From Woeseiaceae bacterium (lineage in GTDB: Bacteria > Pseudomonadota > Gammaproteobacteria > Steroidobacterales > Woeseiaceae): 33,655 nt of DNA. The notes below the pieces were generated by a model. The model was not told where the DNA came from. It searched no databases and worked only from the letters and a program-made list of their open reading frames with translations. The stretch is from positions 1 to 33,655 of the forward strand of contig JASJBG010000050.1 of assembly GCA_030066625.1 (NCBI GenBank), in the 5' to 3' direction. The position numbers and the translations under genes are program-made. Shown here piece after piece: positions 7,962 through 16,868 of the stretch; within the stretch, counting starts at the first letter, position 1; every line of letters begins with the position of its first letter.

Positions 7962-10799
7962 TCAGCCGGGCTGGACGATGTGTCCCTGGCGTTTGGCGCG
8001 CGCATCGAAGCCGTCCTGCCACCTGGAGCGTCGGTCCGCCGGCGCAACCTGCACGGCGGTCACCTTGTACTCGGGACACTCGGTCGCCCAGTCACTGTGC
8101 TCGGTGGTCACGACATTGGCACCCGTCTCCGGGTTGTGGAAGGTCGTGTACACGACGCCCGGCTGCACGCGCTCGGTGATCTGCGCGCGCAGCGTGATGT
8201 CGCCCTTGCGACTTTTCAACGACACGAGCGTGCCGTCGCCGATGCCACGGGTCTCCGCGTCGCTCGGGTGAATCTCGAGCAGGTCCTCACCGTGCCAGAC
8301 GTTGTTGGGCGTGCGCCGGGTCTGCGCGCCGACGTTGTACTGCGTGAGTATGCGTCCCGTTGTGAGCAGCAGCGGGAACTTGCGGTTGGTCCGCTCCTCG
8401 GTCGGCACATACTCGGTCTCGACGAACAGCCCCTTGCCGCGGACGAACTGGTCGACGTGCATGACGGGCGTTCCCATCGGTGCGCTGTCGTTGCAGGGCC
8501 ACTGCACGCTGCCGACCTTGTCGAGAAAGTCGAAACTCACGTTCGTGAACGTCGGCGTGAGCGTGGCGATTTCGTCCATGATGGCGGCGGCAGAGTCGTA
8601 GTGCATCGGGTAGCCCAGCGCATTGGCGAGGTCCTGCGTGATCTGCCACTCGTCCTTGCCCTGGCGAGGCGTCATTACCGGCCGCACTCGATTGATACGC
8701 CGCTCGGCATTGATGAACGTGCCGTCCTTTTCGAGGAACGACGTGCCGGGCAGGAATACGTGGGCGAACTTGGCCGTTTCGTTGAGGAACAGGTCCTGCA
8801 CGACGATACATTCCATGCTCGATAGCGCCGCCTCCACGTGATTCGTGTCCGGATCTGACTGGGCAACGTCTTCGCCCTGGATGTAGATGCCCTTGAAGTT
8901 GCCGGCGCAGGCGGCGTCGAACATGTTCGGAATACGGTAGCCCGGCTCGGGATCGATCGAGACGCCCCAGTGCTGTTCGAAACTGCCGCGCACCTCGTCG
9001 TCAGCGACGGGGCGGTAGCCGGCGAGTTCGTGCGGGAACGAGCCCATGTCGCAGGAGCCCTGGACGTTGTTCTGGCCGCGCAGCGGGTTGACGCCGACGC
9101 CCGTGCGACCGAGGTTGCCGGTTGCCATGGCGAGATTCGCCATACCCATGACCATCGTCGAGCCCTGGCTGTGTTCGGTAACGCCGAGGCCGTAGTAAAT
9201 CGCACCGTTGCCGGCCCTGCCGTAGAGCAGCGCGGCATCGCGAATCGTCGCGGCGTCGACGCCGGAGACTTCGGCAACCGCTTCCGGCGAGTTTTCCGGC
9301 CGCATGATCATGGCTTTCCAGGCCTCGAAGGACTCGAGGTCGCAGCGCTCGCGCACGTAGTCTTCGTCGACGAGGCCCGCCTCGATGATGGCGTGCGCCA
9401 GTGCATTGATGATCGGTACGTTCGTACCCGGAAGTAGCGCGAGGTGATGCTCTGCCTCGATGCGCGCCGAGCGCACCAGGCCGATGCGGCGCGGATCGAC
9501 GACGATCAGCTTCGCGCCCTCGCGCAGCCGGCGCTTCATCTGCGAAGCGAATACCGGATGACCCTCGGTCGGGTTTGCGCCGATGACCACGATCACGTCG
9601 GCGTCCATGACGCTGTCGAACGGCTGAGTGCCGGCGGAAGTTCCGAGCGTCTGCTTGAGCCCGTAGCCCGTCGGTGAATGGCAGACGCGCGCGCAGGTAT
9701 CGACGTTGTTGTTGCCGAACGCGGCGCGAACGAGCTTCTGCACGACGAATACTTCCTCGTTGGTGCAGCGCGACGACGTGATGCCGCCGATCGACTTCGC
9801 GCCATGCTTCGCCTGGATAGCCTTGAAGCGCCTGGCCGTGAACTCGATCGCCTCGTCCCAGCTCACCGGTCGCCACGGATCGTCCGTCGTCTCACGGATC
9901 ATGGGCTCGAGGACGCGATCGGCATGCGAAGCGTAACCCCAGGCGAAGCGGCCCTTGACGCAGGAGTGGCCGTGGTTGGCCTGGCCGTCCTTGTGCGGCG
10001 TCATGCGCACGACCTGGTCGCCCTGGAGCTCGGCCTGGAAGGAACAGCCGACGCCGCAGTAGGCGCAGGTCGTCAGTACTTTGCGTTCCGGCTGGCCGTG
10101 CTCGACGACACTTTTTTCCATCAGCGTCGCGGTCGGGCAGGCCTGTACGCAGGCGCCGCAGGAGACGCACTCGGAGTCGAGGAACTGTTCGCTGGCAAGG
10201 CCGGCCGAGACCTTCGATTCGAAGCCGCGGCCCTCGATCGTCAGTGCGAAGGTGCCCTGGACCTCGTCGCAGGCGCGCACACAGCGCGAGCAGACGATGC
10301 ACTTCGACGCGTCGAACTGGAAATACGGGTTGCTGGTATCGACCGGTGCGTCGAGGTGGTTCTCGCCGTCGAAGCCGTAGCGCACGTCGCGAAGCCCGAC
10401 CGCGCCCGCCATGTCCTGCAGTTCGCAGTCGCCGTTCGCCGAGCAGGTCAGGCAGTCCAGCGGATGATCGGAGATGTACAGCTCCATGACGTTGCGGCGC
10501 AGCTTCGCGAGCTTGCCGCTCTGCGTGCGCACCTGCATGCCGTCCTCGACGGGCGTGTGGCAGGAAGCCGGGTAGCCCTTGCGGCCCTCGACCTCGACGA
10601 GGCACAGCCGGCAGGAGCCGAACGCCTTCAGGCTGTCAGTGGCGCAGAGTTTCGGGATATCGACGCCGGTCTCGCGCGCGGCGCGCAGGATGCTCGTGCC
10701 GGCCGGCACGGTCGTCCGCATGCCGTCGATCGTGAGCGTGACGGTCTCTTCGGTGCCCGGCGCCGGAGTGCCGAGATCTGGCTGGCGTACCTTGTTCAA
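7962..10799 (-). CDS. fdsA: NAD-dependent formate dehydrogenase, alpha (catalytic) subunit
   Basis: This is the 945-residue molybdenum-containing catalytic subunit that oxidises formate to CO2. Domains in order are: [2Fe-2S] ferredoxin (Cys52, 63, 66, 80); His-Cys3 [4Fe-4S] site (His112, Cys116, 119, 125); two [4Fe-4S] clusters (Cys167/170/173/177 and Cys211/214/217/221); the Cys245-Cys248-Cys252-Cys280 cluster; then the bis-MGD domain. The molybdenum ligand is Cys373 with the catalytic neighbour His374 (RVCHSP), so this is the cysteine form, with no in-frame TGA. The start is TTG at 10799, 6 nt after the fdsB stop, with GGTGAG just upstream. A later Met (residue 27) would remove part of the ferredoxin fold. 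Confidence 0.96.
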   Translation of the reverse strand: MNKVRQPDLGTPAPGTEETVTLTIDGMRTTVPAGTSILRAARETGVDIPKLCATDSLKAFGSCRLCLVEVEGRKGYPASCHTPVEDGMQVRTQSGKLAKLRRNVMELYISDHPLDCLTCSANGDCELQDMAGAVGLRDVRYGFDGENHLDAPVDTSNPYFQFDASKCIVCSRCVRACDEVQGTFALTIEGRGFESKVSAGLASEQFLDSECVSCGACVQACPTATLMEKSVVEHGQPERKVLTTCAYCGVGCSFQAELQGDQVVRMTPHKDGQANHGHSCVKGRFAWGYASHADRVLEPMIRETTDDPWRPVSWDEAIEFTARRFKAIQAKHGAKSIGGITSSRCTNEEVFVVQKLVRAAFGNNNVDTCARVCHSPTGYGLKQTLGTSAGTQPFDSVMDADVIVVIGANPTEGHPVFASQMKRRLREGAKLIVVDPRRIGLVRSARIEAEHHLALLPGTNVPIINALAHAIIEAGLVDEDYVRERCDLESFEAWKAMIMRPENSPEAVAEVSGVDAATIRDAALLYGRAGNGAIYYGLGVTEHSQGSTMVMGMANLAMATGNLGRTGVGVNPLRGQNNVQGSCDMGSFPHELAGYRPVADDEVRGSFEQHWGVSIDPEPGYRIPNMFDAACAGNFKGIYIQGEDVAQSDPDTNHVEAALSSMECIVVQDLFLNETAKFAHVFLPGTSFLEKDGTFINAERRINRVRPVMTPRQGKDEWQITQDLANALGYPMHYDSAAAIMDEIATLTPTFTNVSFDFLDKVGSVQWPCNDSAPMGTPVMHVDQFVRGKGLFVETEYVPTEERTNRKFPLLLTTGRILTQYNVGAQTRRTPNNVWHGEDLLEIHPSDAETRGIGDGTLVSLKSRKGDITLRAQITERVQPGVVYTTFHNPETGANVVTTEHSDWATECPEYKVTAVQVAPADRRSRWQDGFDARAKRQGHIVQPG

Positions 10800-10805
10800 C
10801 GGACC

Positions 10806-12350
10806 TCACCCCCCTCGCGGTGCAAAATCCTCTGCGAAGTATTTTAGGACACTACGCACCGGATAGGGGGTCATTCCGCCCATTGCACATAAGGAGGCGC
10901 CCTCCATCGTATCGCACAGCTCCATCAGCAGGTCGTAGTTTTCCTCGCGGTTTTCCCCGGCAATCAGCCGGTCGATGACTTCGACGCCGCGGGTCGAGCC
11001 GATCCGGCACGGGGTGCATTTGCCGCAGGACTCGATTGCGCAGAACTCCATCGAGAAGCGCGCCTGCTGTGCCATGTTCGCCGTGTCGTCGAATACGACG
11101 ATGCCGCCGTGGCCGATCATCGCGCCGATGGCCGCAAATGCCTCGTAGTCGAGCGGCGTGTCGAGCTGAGTCTCCGGCAGGTACGCGCCGAGCGGCCCAC
11201 CGACCTGCACGGCCTTGACGGGTCGTCCTGTTGCCGTGCCGCCGCCGAAATCCTCGATCAGTTCGCGAACCGTGATGCCGAAACCTTTCTCGACGAGGCC
11301 GCCGCGCTTGACGTTGCCGGCAAGCTGGAACGCGAGCGTGCCCTTCGACCGGTCCATGCCGAAGTTCGCGTACATCTCGCCGCCGAGCCGGACGACGTTC
11401 GGCACGGAGGCCAGCGTGACGACGTTGTTGACGACCGTCGGTCGGCCGAAAAGCCCGCTGATCGCGGGCAGCGGCGGCTTGCTGCGCACGAGGCCCTTCT
11501 TGCCCTCGAGGCTCTCGAGCATCGCGGTCTCCTCGCCGCAGACGTAGGAGCCCGCGCCGAGATGGATCTCGATATCGAAGTCGAAGCCCGAGCCCTGGAT
11601 ATCGTTGCCAAGCCAACCGGCATCCCGTGCGGTGTCGATAGCCTTGGTCAGTATCCGGTGCGTGAGCGGATACTCGGAACGCAGGTAGATGTAACCCTTG
11701 CTTGCTCCCGTCGCAAAACCGGCGAGCGCCATGCCTTCGAGCAGGCAGAAGGGGTCACCCTCCATGAGCATGCGATCCGAGAACGTGCCGCTGTCGCCCT
11801 CGTCGGCATTGCAGGCCACGTACTTCTGGTCCGCGTCGGTGTCGGCGACCGTCTGCCACTTGATCCCGGTCGGGAAGCCGGCGCCGCCGCGGCCGCGCAG
11901 GCCCGATTCCTTGACGGCGTCGATCACGGCCTGTGCGCCAATCTCGAAGCCACGTTCGAGCGCCGCGAAGCCCGACGTTGCCCGGTAGCCATCAATAGAC
12001 AGCGGTTCGATCAGGCCGCAGCGGAAGAACGTCCAGCGGTCCTGGCCAATCAGGTACGGTATTTCGTCGATCGGTCCGAGACGGCTTGCGTGTTCGCCGC
12101 CTTCCAGGAAGCCCGCATCGAACAGGTTGCCGACGTCCGCTGCCGCGACGTTGCCGTAGGCGATGCGTTTGTTATCGACCTCGACCTCGACCAGTGGTTC
12201 TAGCCAGCTTGCACCCCACGAGCCATTGCGGACGAGTTGAATGTCCGTGCCGCGTTGCTTCGACTGCCGGGCGATGGCGATTGCGACATCGTCGGCGCCG
12301 ACCGAGACCGCCGAAGTCTCGCGCGGCACGTATACCTTTGTGCGCGTCAT
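10806..12350 (-). CDS. fdsB: NAD-dependent formate dehydrogenase, beta (FMN/NADH) subunit
   Basis: The 514-residue NuoF-like subunit passes electrons from the iron-sulphur chain to FMN and NAD+. A thioredoxin-like N-terminal region comes first. The FMN/NADH-binding domain follows, with RGRGGAGFPTG (152-162) and NADEGDSGTFSDRMLMEGDP (181-200). The [4Fe-4S] site near the C-terminus has CGKCTPC (Cys442, 445, 448) plus Cys488. The ATG at 12350 overlaps the fdsG stop (ATGA). It is the third gene of the fdhD-fdsG-fdsB-fdsA operon and nearly abuts fdsA. Confidence 0.96.
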   Translation of the reverse strand: MTRTKVYVPRETSAVSVGADDVAIAIARQSKQRGTDIQLVRNGSWGASWLEPLVEVEVDNKRIAYGNVAAADVGNLFDAGFLEGGEHASRLGPIDEIPYLIGQDRWTFFRCGLIEPLSIDGYRATSGFAALERGFEIGAQAVIDAVKESGLRGRGGAGFPTGIKWQTVADTDADQKYVACNADEGDSGTFSDRMLMEGDPFCLLEGMALAGFATGASKGYIYLRSEYPLTHRILTKAIDTARDAGWLGNDIQGSGFDFDIEIHLGAGSYVCGEETAMLESLEGKKGLVRSKPPLPAISGLFGRPTVVNNVVTLASVPNVVRLGGEMYANFGMDRSKGTLAFQLAGNVKRGGLVEKGFGITVRELIEDFGGGTATGRPVKAVQVGGPLGAYLPETQLDTPLDYEAFAAIGAMIGHGGIVVFDDTANMAQQARFSMEFCAIESCGKCTPCRIGSTRGVEVIDRLIAGENREENYDLLMELCDTMEGASLCAMGGMTPYPVRSVLKYFAEDFAPRGG

Positions 12351-12832
12351 CAGTCGTCGCCCCTCAAGCCATCCTCAAGGCCACCGATCAACTCGTCGAA
12401 GCGCTCGCTGGTCACGCGACCATAGGTGCGTTCGCCGATCATGACGGCCGGTGCGCAGGCGCAGTTGCCGAGGCAGTAGACGGGCAGGAGAGTGACGTCG
12501 TCGGCGGTGCCGTCCAGGTCAACGCCGAGGGCGCCTCGCGCATGCTCGGTCAGCGCGCGGCTGCCCATCGCCTGGCAGGCTTCCGCCTGGCAGATACGTA
12601 CGATGTGTTTGCCGGTCGGCTCGGTGCGGAAGTCATGGTAGAAGCTGACGACGCCGTGTACGTCCGCCCGCGAAATGTTGAGCTCGTTCGCGAGCTGCCG
12701 GGCCGCGTCTTCGGGCACGTGGCCGAAGCGCGCCTGCACGTCGTGCAGTATCTGGATCAGTCGCCCTGGTAGCGCATCGTGTGCTTTCACAATGTCGCTC
12801 AGTGCTGCCGCGTCGAAACCCTTCGAGCTCAT
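12350..12832 (-). CDS. fdsG: NAD-dependent formate dehydrogenase, gamma ([2Fe-2S]) subunit
   Basis: The 160-residue NuoE-like subunit has a helical N-terminal part (ILHDVQARFGHVPEDAARQLA) and a thioredoxin-like [2Fe-2S] domain. The four cluster Cys residues are in CQAEACQAMG and, about 40 residues on, in CLGNCACAP. It completes the diaphorase part of the Fds complex with FdsB. Both ends overlap neighbours by 4 nt, so translation of fdhD, fdsG and fdsB is probably coupled. Confidence 0.95.
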   Translation of the reverse strand: MSSKGFDAAALSDIVKAHDALPGRLIQILHDVQARFGHVPEDAARQLANELNISRADVHGVVSFYHDFRTEPTGKHIVRICQAEACQAMGSRALTEHARGALGVDLDGTADDVTLLPVYCLGNCACAPAVMIGERTYGRVTSERFDELIGGLEDGLRGDD

Positions 12833-13671
12833 GCCGATACTCTCTGTTCCCCCGCGTAGATATTAAACGAATCGCCGCGTAGAAAACCGACCAGCGTCAT
12901 GTTGAATTCGCGCGCGAGCGTCACGGCAAGACTCGACGGTGCGCTAACGGCCGCGAGCAGCGGCATACCAGCGACCAGCGCTTTCTGCACGAGCTCGAAG
13001 CTCGCGCGTCCGGAGACGATCAGGCCGAGATCGTTGGCCGGCAGCCGGCCGTCCAGCAGCAGTTGGCCGACCAGCTTGTCGACGGCGTTGTGGCGACCGA
13101 CGTCCTCGCGAACGACCAGCAGCCGGCCGTCGGCACTGAACGCGCCGGCCGCGTGCAGTCCCCCGGTGTCGTCGAAGGTGCGCTGCTCGTCGCGCAGTTT
13201 TGCAGGCATACCGATGAGTACGGATTCGTCGAACGCCAGTTCGTCGGCGAGCACGCCTACGTCCTCGGCATGCAGCGCATCGAGGGAGGCTTTGCCGCAG
13301 ACCCCGCAGCTCGACGTCGAGTAAAAGTGTCGCTGCAGTCGGCCGAAGTCGACCTCGACCGATGCGGCGAGATCGACGCGCACCACGTTGTGATTGCCCG
13401 TGTCCGGCGCCGGCGGCCCGCAGGCTTCAATCGCGACGATGTCGTCGGCACTGCGGACAATTGACTCGCTGACGAGAAAACCGGCGGCAAGTTCGTCGTC
13501 GTTGCCCGGGGTGCGCATCGTGATGGACAGGCTCTTCGTGGCGCGGCCGGACGGCGTCGAGCAGGTCAGGCGTATCTCGAGCGGCTCCTCGACAGCAACG
13601 CTGTCGAGGAGGGGCTCCCGGGCGTTATCGCGACGCTTCAGGACATCAATAGCGGAGCTCATTCGGGTCAT
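12829..13671 (-). CDS. fdhD: Formate dehydrogenase accessory sulfurtransferase FdhD
   Basis: FdhD transfers sulphur from a cysteine desulphurase to the molybdenum cofactor and is needed for active formate dehydrogenase. The 280-residue protein has the expected CxxC pair at Cys122 and Cys125 (SSCGVCGK) and the family segments ELAAGFLVSE and VREDVGRHNAVDKLVG; FELVQKALVAGMPLLAAVSAPSS lies towards the C-terminus. It leads the operon, whereas in well-known fds operons the equivalent gene follows fdsA. The ATG at 13671 is used here; a second Met is at residue 4. Confidence 0.95.
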   Translation of the reverse strand: MTRMSSAIDVLKRRDNAREPLLDSVAVEEPLEIRLTCSTPSGRATKSLSITMRTPGNDDELAAGFLVSESIVRSADDIVAIEACGPPAPDTGNHNVVRVDLAASVEVDFGRLQRHFYSTSSCGVCGKASLDALHAEDVGVLADELAFDESVLIGMPAKLRDEQRTFDDTGGLHAAGAFSADGRLLVVREDVGRHNAVDKLVGQLLLDGRLPANDLGLIVSGRASFELVQKALVAGMPLLAAVSAPSSLAVTLAREFNMTLVGFLRGDSFNIYAGEQRVSA

Positions 13672-13706
13672 GGCAGGACGTCGAGCGCAGGCGTCAGGCC
13701 AGTATA

Positions 13707-15125
13707 TCAGCGGCCTGCCGGGACCCCGGTGATGGATTTGCGCAGCGCAGCACCGGTGCCGCGATCCTCGAGCGCCACGCGGCCGTTCGAAACCCGCACG
13801 CCGAGCTCATCAAAGGTCGCCCGGTAGTCCGGAAATCCCGGGCTGTTCGCGTAGCGCCGGTACAGCGGCATGAACAGCGGTTCGTCGACATACCGGTCGA
13901 GCGTTTCGAACAGCTCCGGTCCGGACCAGCTGCGCTCGGACGGCAGGCAGCAGGACGCGAGTTCGCGCAATACGCTGTCGAGCGTCTGCTCGCCGTTCGA
14001 GCGGCGCCGTAGTTCGACGTCGGCCATGAGCGCAATCGCGGCACCGCTCCAGTAGATCTTCATCGTGCCGCGGCGCTTCGATGCGGCATCGTTTGGCGAC
14101 ATTTCGGGTCGCGAGCCGCGGCCACGCTCGAAGCCCTCGTATAGTCGCTGCCAGGCCCGTTGCTGCGTGTACTGCCCTGCACGCGCCAGCAGCACGTTCT
14201 GGTAGTAGGTCGCGAAGCCCTCGGAGACCCAGCGATGGCGCGAGCGAACATACGGCAGCATCAGGTGGCTGAATTCGTGAGTGGCCGTCCAGTCGTCGTA
14301 GAAGTCACCAATTGGCCGGTCCTGGTTGATGAACAGCTCGATGGTCTCGCCGCCGTCGCGAATCACGCGGCCGAAGGGTACGGGCGAATCACTCCAGCTG
14401 GAGCGACCAACTGGCACAACTACCACGGTCGGCGATGGGTTCGGAAACCGGTCGGCGGCCAGGTTGATACTCCCCGCCGTTTGCACGACCCAGTCGACGA
14501 TGCTGTCGCGGCCGAGACGACCGTAGGGTTTCAACAGCGTGATTCGCAGCGTCGCCCCGTCGATGTCGCGCTCCACGTAGTCGAAGTCGCCGAACACGGC
14601 GGGCGCACGTGCACTCTCCGGGGACGCAGTCAGCCGGTAGGTGTTCGGTTCCCCATCGACCGGTAGCCACGGCACTGACACGTTGATCGAGTCCGTATTC
14701 GTAAATCGGACCGTGATCTCGTCATCGCCGCGCAGGGGCGGACGCCAAAACCACGCGGCTGGCGAGACGACAACATTGCTATCCACGAGTGCGCTGTTGC
14801 GACGTTCGTCGCGCGCCGCATCGAGCAGGTCGACTTCGTAGCGCAGGCATCGAATGCCGTCATCGGGCAGCTGCAGCCGGCGACCGTTCGTTCTCAGTCG
14901 GTCATTCGTCTCGCAGTCGCGAATGTCATGGACATAGCGATCGGCGCTCTGCGATCGTGCGCGCACGCTCGTGACTTTCGTATCGAATCGCGCTTCGACT
15001 TCGAGACGCTCGAGGTCGTCGTCGATGCTGACGCGATACTCATGCGCGAGCGTTTGCGTGCCATTGAGCAGCGCAGTGCTAATGAGAATCGTTCGCAAAT
15101 AATTGTTTACAAATCGCTTCGGCAT
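13707..15125 (-). CDS. Exported M61-like (gluzincin) zinc metallopeptidase
   Basis: The 472-residue protein begins with a signal peptide (RTILISTALLNGTQTLA, residues 11-27). The central zinc motif is HEFSH at residues 283-287, with a downstream Glu at 302 in RWVSEGFATYYQ. That spacing and the W-x-x-E-G-F-x-x-Y-Y pattern resemble M61 glycyl aminopeptidases rather than M1. The C-terminal 100 residues look like a degenerate PDZ-like domain, common in M61 proteins. The N-terminal 230 residues are probably beta-sandwich. It probably acts in the periplasm; the substrate is unknown. The gene ends 35 nt before fdhD on the same strand, so read-through into the fds operon is possible. Confidence 0.8.
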   Translation of the reverse strand: MPKRFVNNYLRTILISTALLNGTQTLAHEYRVSIDDDLERLEVEARFDTKVTSVRARSQSADRYVHDIRDCETNDRLRTNGRRLQLPDDGIRCLRYEVDLLDAARDERRNSALVDSNVVVSPAAWFWRPPLRGDDEITVRFTNTDSINVSVPWLPVDGEPNTYRLTASPESARAPAVFGDFDYVERDIDGATLRITLLKPYGRLGRDSIVDWVVQTAGSINLAADRFPNPSPTVVVVPVGRSSWSDSPVPFGRVIRDGGETIELFINQDRPIGDFYDDWTATHEFSHLMLPYVRSRHRWVSEGFATYYQNVLLARAGQYTQQRAWQRLYEGFERGRGSRPEMSPNDAASKRRGTMKIYWSGAAIALMADVELRRRSNGEQTLDSVLRELASCCLPSERSWSGPELFETLDRYVDEPLFMPLYRRYANSPGFPDYRATFDELGVRVSNGRVALEDRGTGAALRKSITGVPAGR

Positions 15126-15244
15126 TTGCCGTTATGCTCTCGTTCAGCTTCGTCGGTTAGAATACGCCGGCCGACGCATGAGCAGTTTAGACTACGCCGC
15201 TCGACATCGTTCGACGCCGGCACAACACGTTACAAATGAATACG

Positions 15245-15250
15245 AAGGAG
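15245..15250 (+). promoter_or_regulatory. Ribosome-binding site deciding a TTG start
   Basis: AAGGAG lies 6 nt before the TTG at 15257, an ideal spacing. The in-frame ATG at 15236 has no such site and would place this sequence inside the coding region. Confidence 0.65.
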
Positions 15251-15256
15251 ATTCCG

Positions 15257-15580
15257 TTGAGCAAAATTGCACGCCGTACGTTCATCCAGTTGTCCGCTGT
15301 TGCCGCAGCAGGCGTCGTGGTTGCACCGGGCCGCAAAGCAGCGGCGCAGGACCTTCCGCAGCTGACGGAAGATGATCCGATGGCGCAGGCCATGAAGTAC
15401 GTTCACGACGCGAGCAAGGTCGATCCGGCGACGCGCGCGAATCCGGCCGAGGTCCAGAACTGCGCCAATTGCGCACTCGTTCAGGGTGCGGACGGCGACG
15501 CCTGGCGTCCTTGCCAGATTTTCCCGGGCAAGGTCGTCAACGCGGCCGGCTGGTGCTCGGTGTGGGCTCCGAAAGCCTGA
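15257..15580 (+). CDS. High-potential iron-sulfur protein (HiPIP), Tat-exported
   Basis: This is a small periplasmic [4Fe-4S] electron carrier, known from purple bacteria and other proteobacteria as a donor to reaction centres or terminal oxidases. A twin-arginine signal (ARRTFIQLSAVAAAGVVVAPG) opens the protein, so the cluster is inserted before export. Counted from the upstream ATG (15236), the cluster Cys residues are 76 and 79 (NCANC), 93 (RPCQIFPGK) and 107 (GWCSVW), the normal HiPIP pattern. I prefer the TTG at 15257 (107 residues) because of its ribosome-binding site; ATG 15236 would add 7 residues. A terminator follows directly, so it is probably monocistronic. Confidence 0.93.
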   Translation: MSKIARRTFIQLSAVAAAGVVVAPGRKAAAQDLPQLTEDDPMAQAMKYVHDASKVDPATRANPAEVQNCANCALVQGADGDAWRPCQIFPGKVVNAAGWCSVWAPKA

Positions 15581-15604
15581 CAGCCAAGCGACACAATCGC
15601 TACG

Positions 15605-15634
15605 AACGCCGGCCTTTGTGCCGGCGTTTTTTTT
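15605..15634 (+). terminator. Rho-independent terminator after the HiPIP gene
   Basis: AACGCCGGC (15605-15613) pairs with GCCGGCGTT (15620-15628) around a 6-nt loop, followed by an uninterrupted T-run to 15634. Confidence 0.92.
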
Positions 15635-15686
15635 GGGTCCAGCGGTTACAATGTCCTGAGAACCAGAATAAGACAGGACAAGCAAA

Positions 15687-16868
15687 GTGTTCCAGGACCT
15701 AGAGCAGCTGCCGCCCGACGCGATACTCGGGCTCATCGCCGAATTCAACGCCGATTCACGTACGGACAAGATCGATCTTGGGGTCGGTGTCTTCAGGACC
15801 GCCGAGGGTGTGACGCCCGTGCTGGATGCGGTGAAGGCAGCCGAACAGCGCATCCTCGACTCACAGGACAGCAAGGCCTACCTCGGCACCGCCGGCAACC
15901 CGGATTTCAACGCGGCCATGCAGAGCATGACCTTCGCCGGCTCGGTCGACGACGCGCGGCTCGTCACGGTACAGGCGCCCGGCGGTTCCGGTTCCCTGCG
16001 CGTTGCGGCAAGCCTGCTGCTGAAAGCTGAGTCGAATGCGCCCGTCTGGGTCAGCGAACCGACCTGGAACAACCACGTGCCGCTGCTCGGCGGTGCGGGC
16101 CTCGAACTCAAGCCGTACCCGTACTACGACACCGAGCGCCATGTCATCCGCACGGATGCCATGCTCGATACGCTGCGCCAGGTGCCAAAAGGCGAGATCG
16201 TGCTGTTCCATGCCTGTTGTCACAACCCGTCAGGTCTCGACCCGTCGGACGATGAGTGGCGCGCGATAACGGAAGTGCTCGTCGAGCGCGAGTTGCTGCC
16301 ATTTATCGACATGGCGTACCAGGGTTTCGCGCGCGGACTGGACGAGGACGCGTTCGCGATTCGTCACATGGCGGAGCAGGTGCCGGAGATGATCGTCTCG
16401 AACAGCTGCTCCAAGAACTTTGGTCTATACCGGGACCGGGTCGGTTCGCTGTCGGTGCTCGCGGCAGATGCCGAGGCGGCCGCCCGGATTCGCAGCCAGC
16501 TCAGCTACATCGCGCGCACGATCTATTCGATGCCGCCGGATCACGGCGCCGCCATCGTCGCAACGATTCTCGGCGACGAAGCGCTCACGGCCCAATGGCA
16601 CGTGGAACTCGCTGCGATGCGAGCGCGGATTCTCGATATGCGTGCGCTACTGCACGGTGCGCTGAAGGAGACGGCGCCGGACCACGACTTCTCGCACCTC
16701 GTGCGAGCTACCGGCATGTTTTGCTTCCTCGGGCTGAGCAAGGAGCAGGTCGAGGCGCTGAAGCGCGATCACGGTGTTTACATGGTCGGTTCGAGTCGCA
16801 TCAATGTAGCCGGAGTCACGAACGACAACGTTGACTATCTCGCGACGTCGATCGCGGCGGTGCTCTAG
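15687..16868 (+). CDS. Aromatic/aspartate aminotransferase (class I, AspC/TyrB type)
   Basis: This PLP-dependent enzyme transfers amino groups between aromatic or acidic amino acids and 2-oxoglutarate. The 393-residue length fits the AspC/TyrB group. Visible marks are the N-terminal DAILGLIAEFNAD, the HNPSG motif (179-183) with Asn180, Asp208 (FIDMAYQGF) that pairs with the pyridine nitrogen, and Lys243 in SNSCSKNFGLYRDRVG that forms the Schiff base. AspC usually has Tyr where this protein has Cys241. I cannot separate AspC from TyrB by eye. The start is GTG at 15687 with a weak ribosome-binding site. The TAG stop overlaps the next GTG start by 1 nt. Confidence 0.93.
   Translation: MFQDLEQLPPDAILGLIAEFNADSRTDKIDLGVGVFRTAEGVTPVLDAVKAAEQRILDSQDSKAYLGTAGNPDFNAAMQSMTFAGSVDDARLVTVQAPGGSGSLRVAASLLLKAESNAPVWVSEPTWNNHVPLLGGAGLELKPYPYYDTERHVIRTDAMLDTLRQVPKGEIVLFHACCHNPSGLDPSDDEWRAITEVLVERELLPFIDMAYQGFARGLDEDAFAIRHMAEQVPEMIVSNSCSKNFGLYRDRVGSLSVLAADAEAAARIRSQLSYIARTIYSMPPDHGAAIVATILGDEALTAQWHVELAAMRARILDMRALLHGALKETAPDHDFSHLVRATGMFCFLGLSKEQVEALKRDHGVYMVGSSRINVAGVTNDNVDYLATSIAAVL

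Noticed and set aside
9600-9700. Selenocysteine in formate dehydrogenase
   Set aside because: The molybdenum-ligand codon encodes Cys (RVCHSP) and the frame contains no internal TGA.
9678-10847. Long open frame (389 codons) on the plus strand opposite fdsA
   Set aside because: It lies wholly antisense to a gene with clear cluster and cofactor motifs, and its Ala/Arg/Asp-rich composition is what high-GC antisense frames give.
11109-12203. Open frame (364 codons) opposite fdsB
   Set aside because: It is a shadow of fdsB with no recognisable motif.
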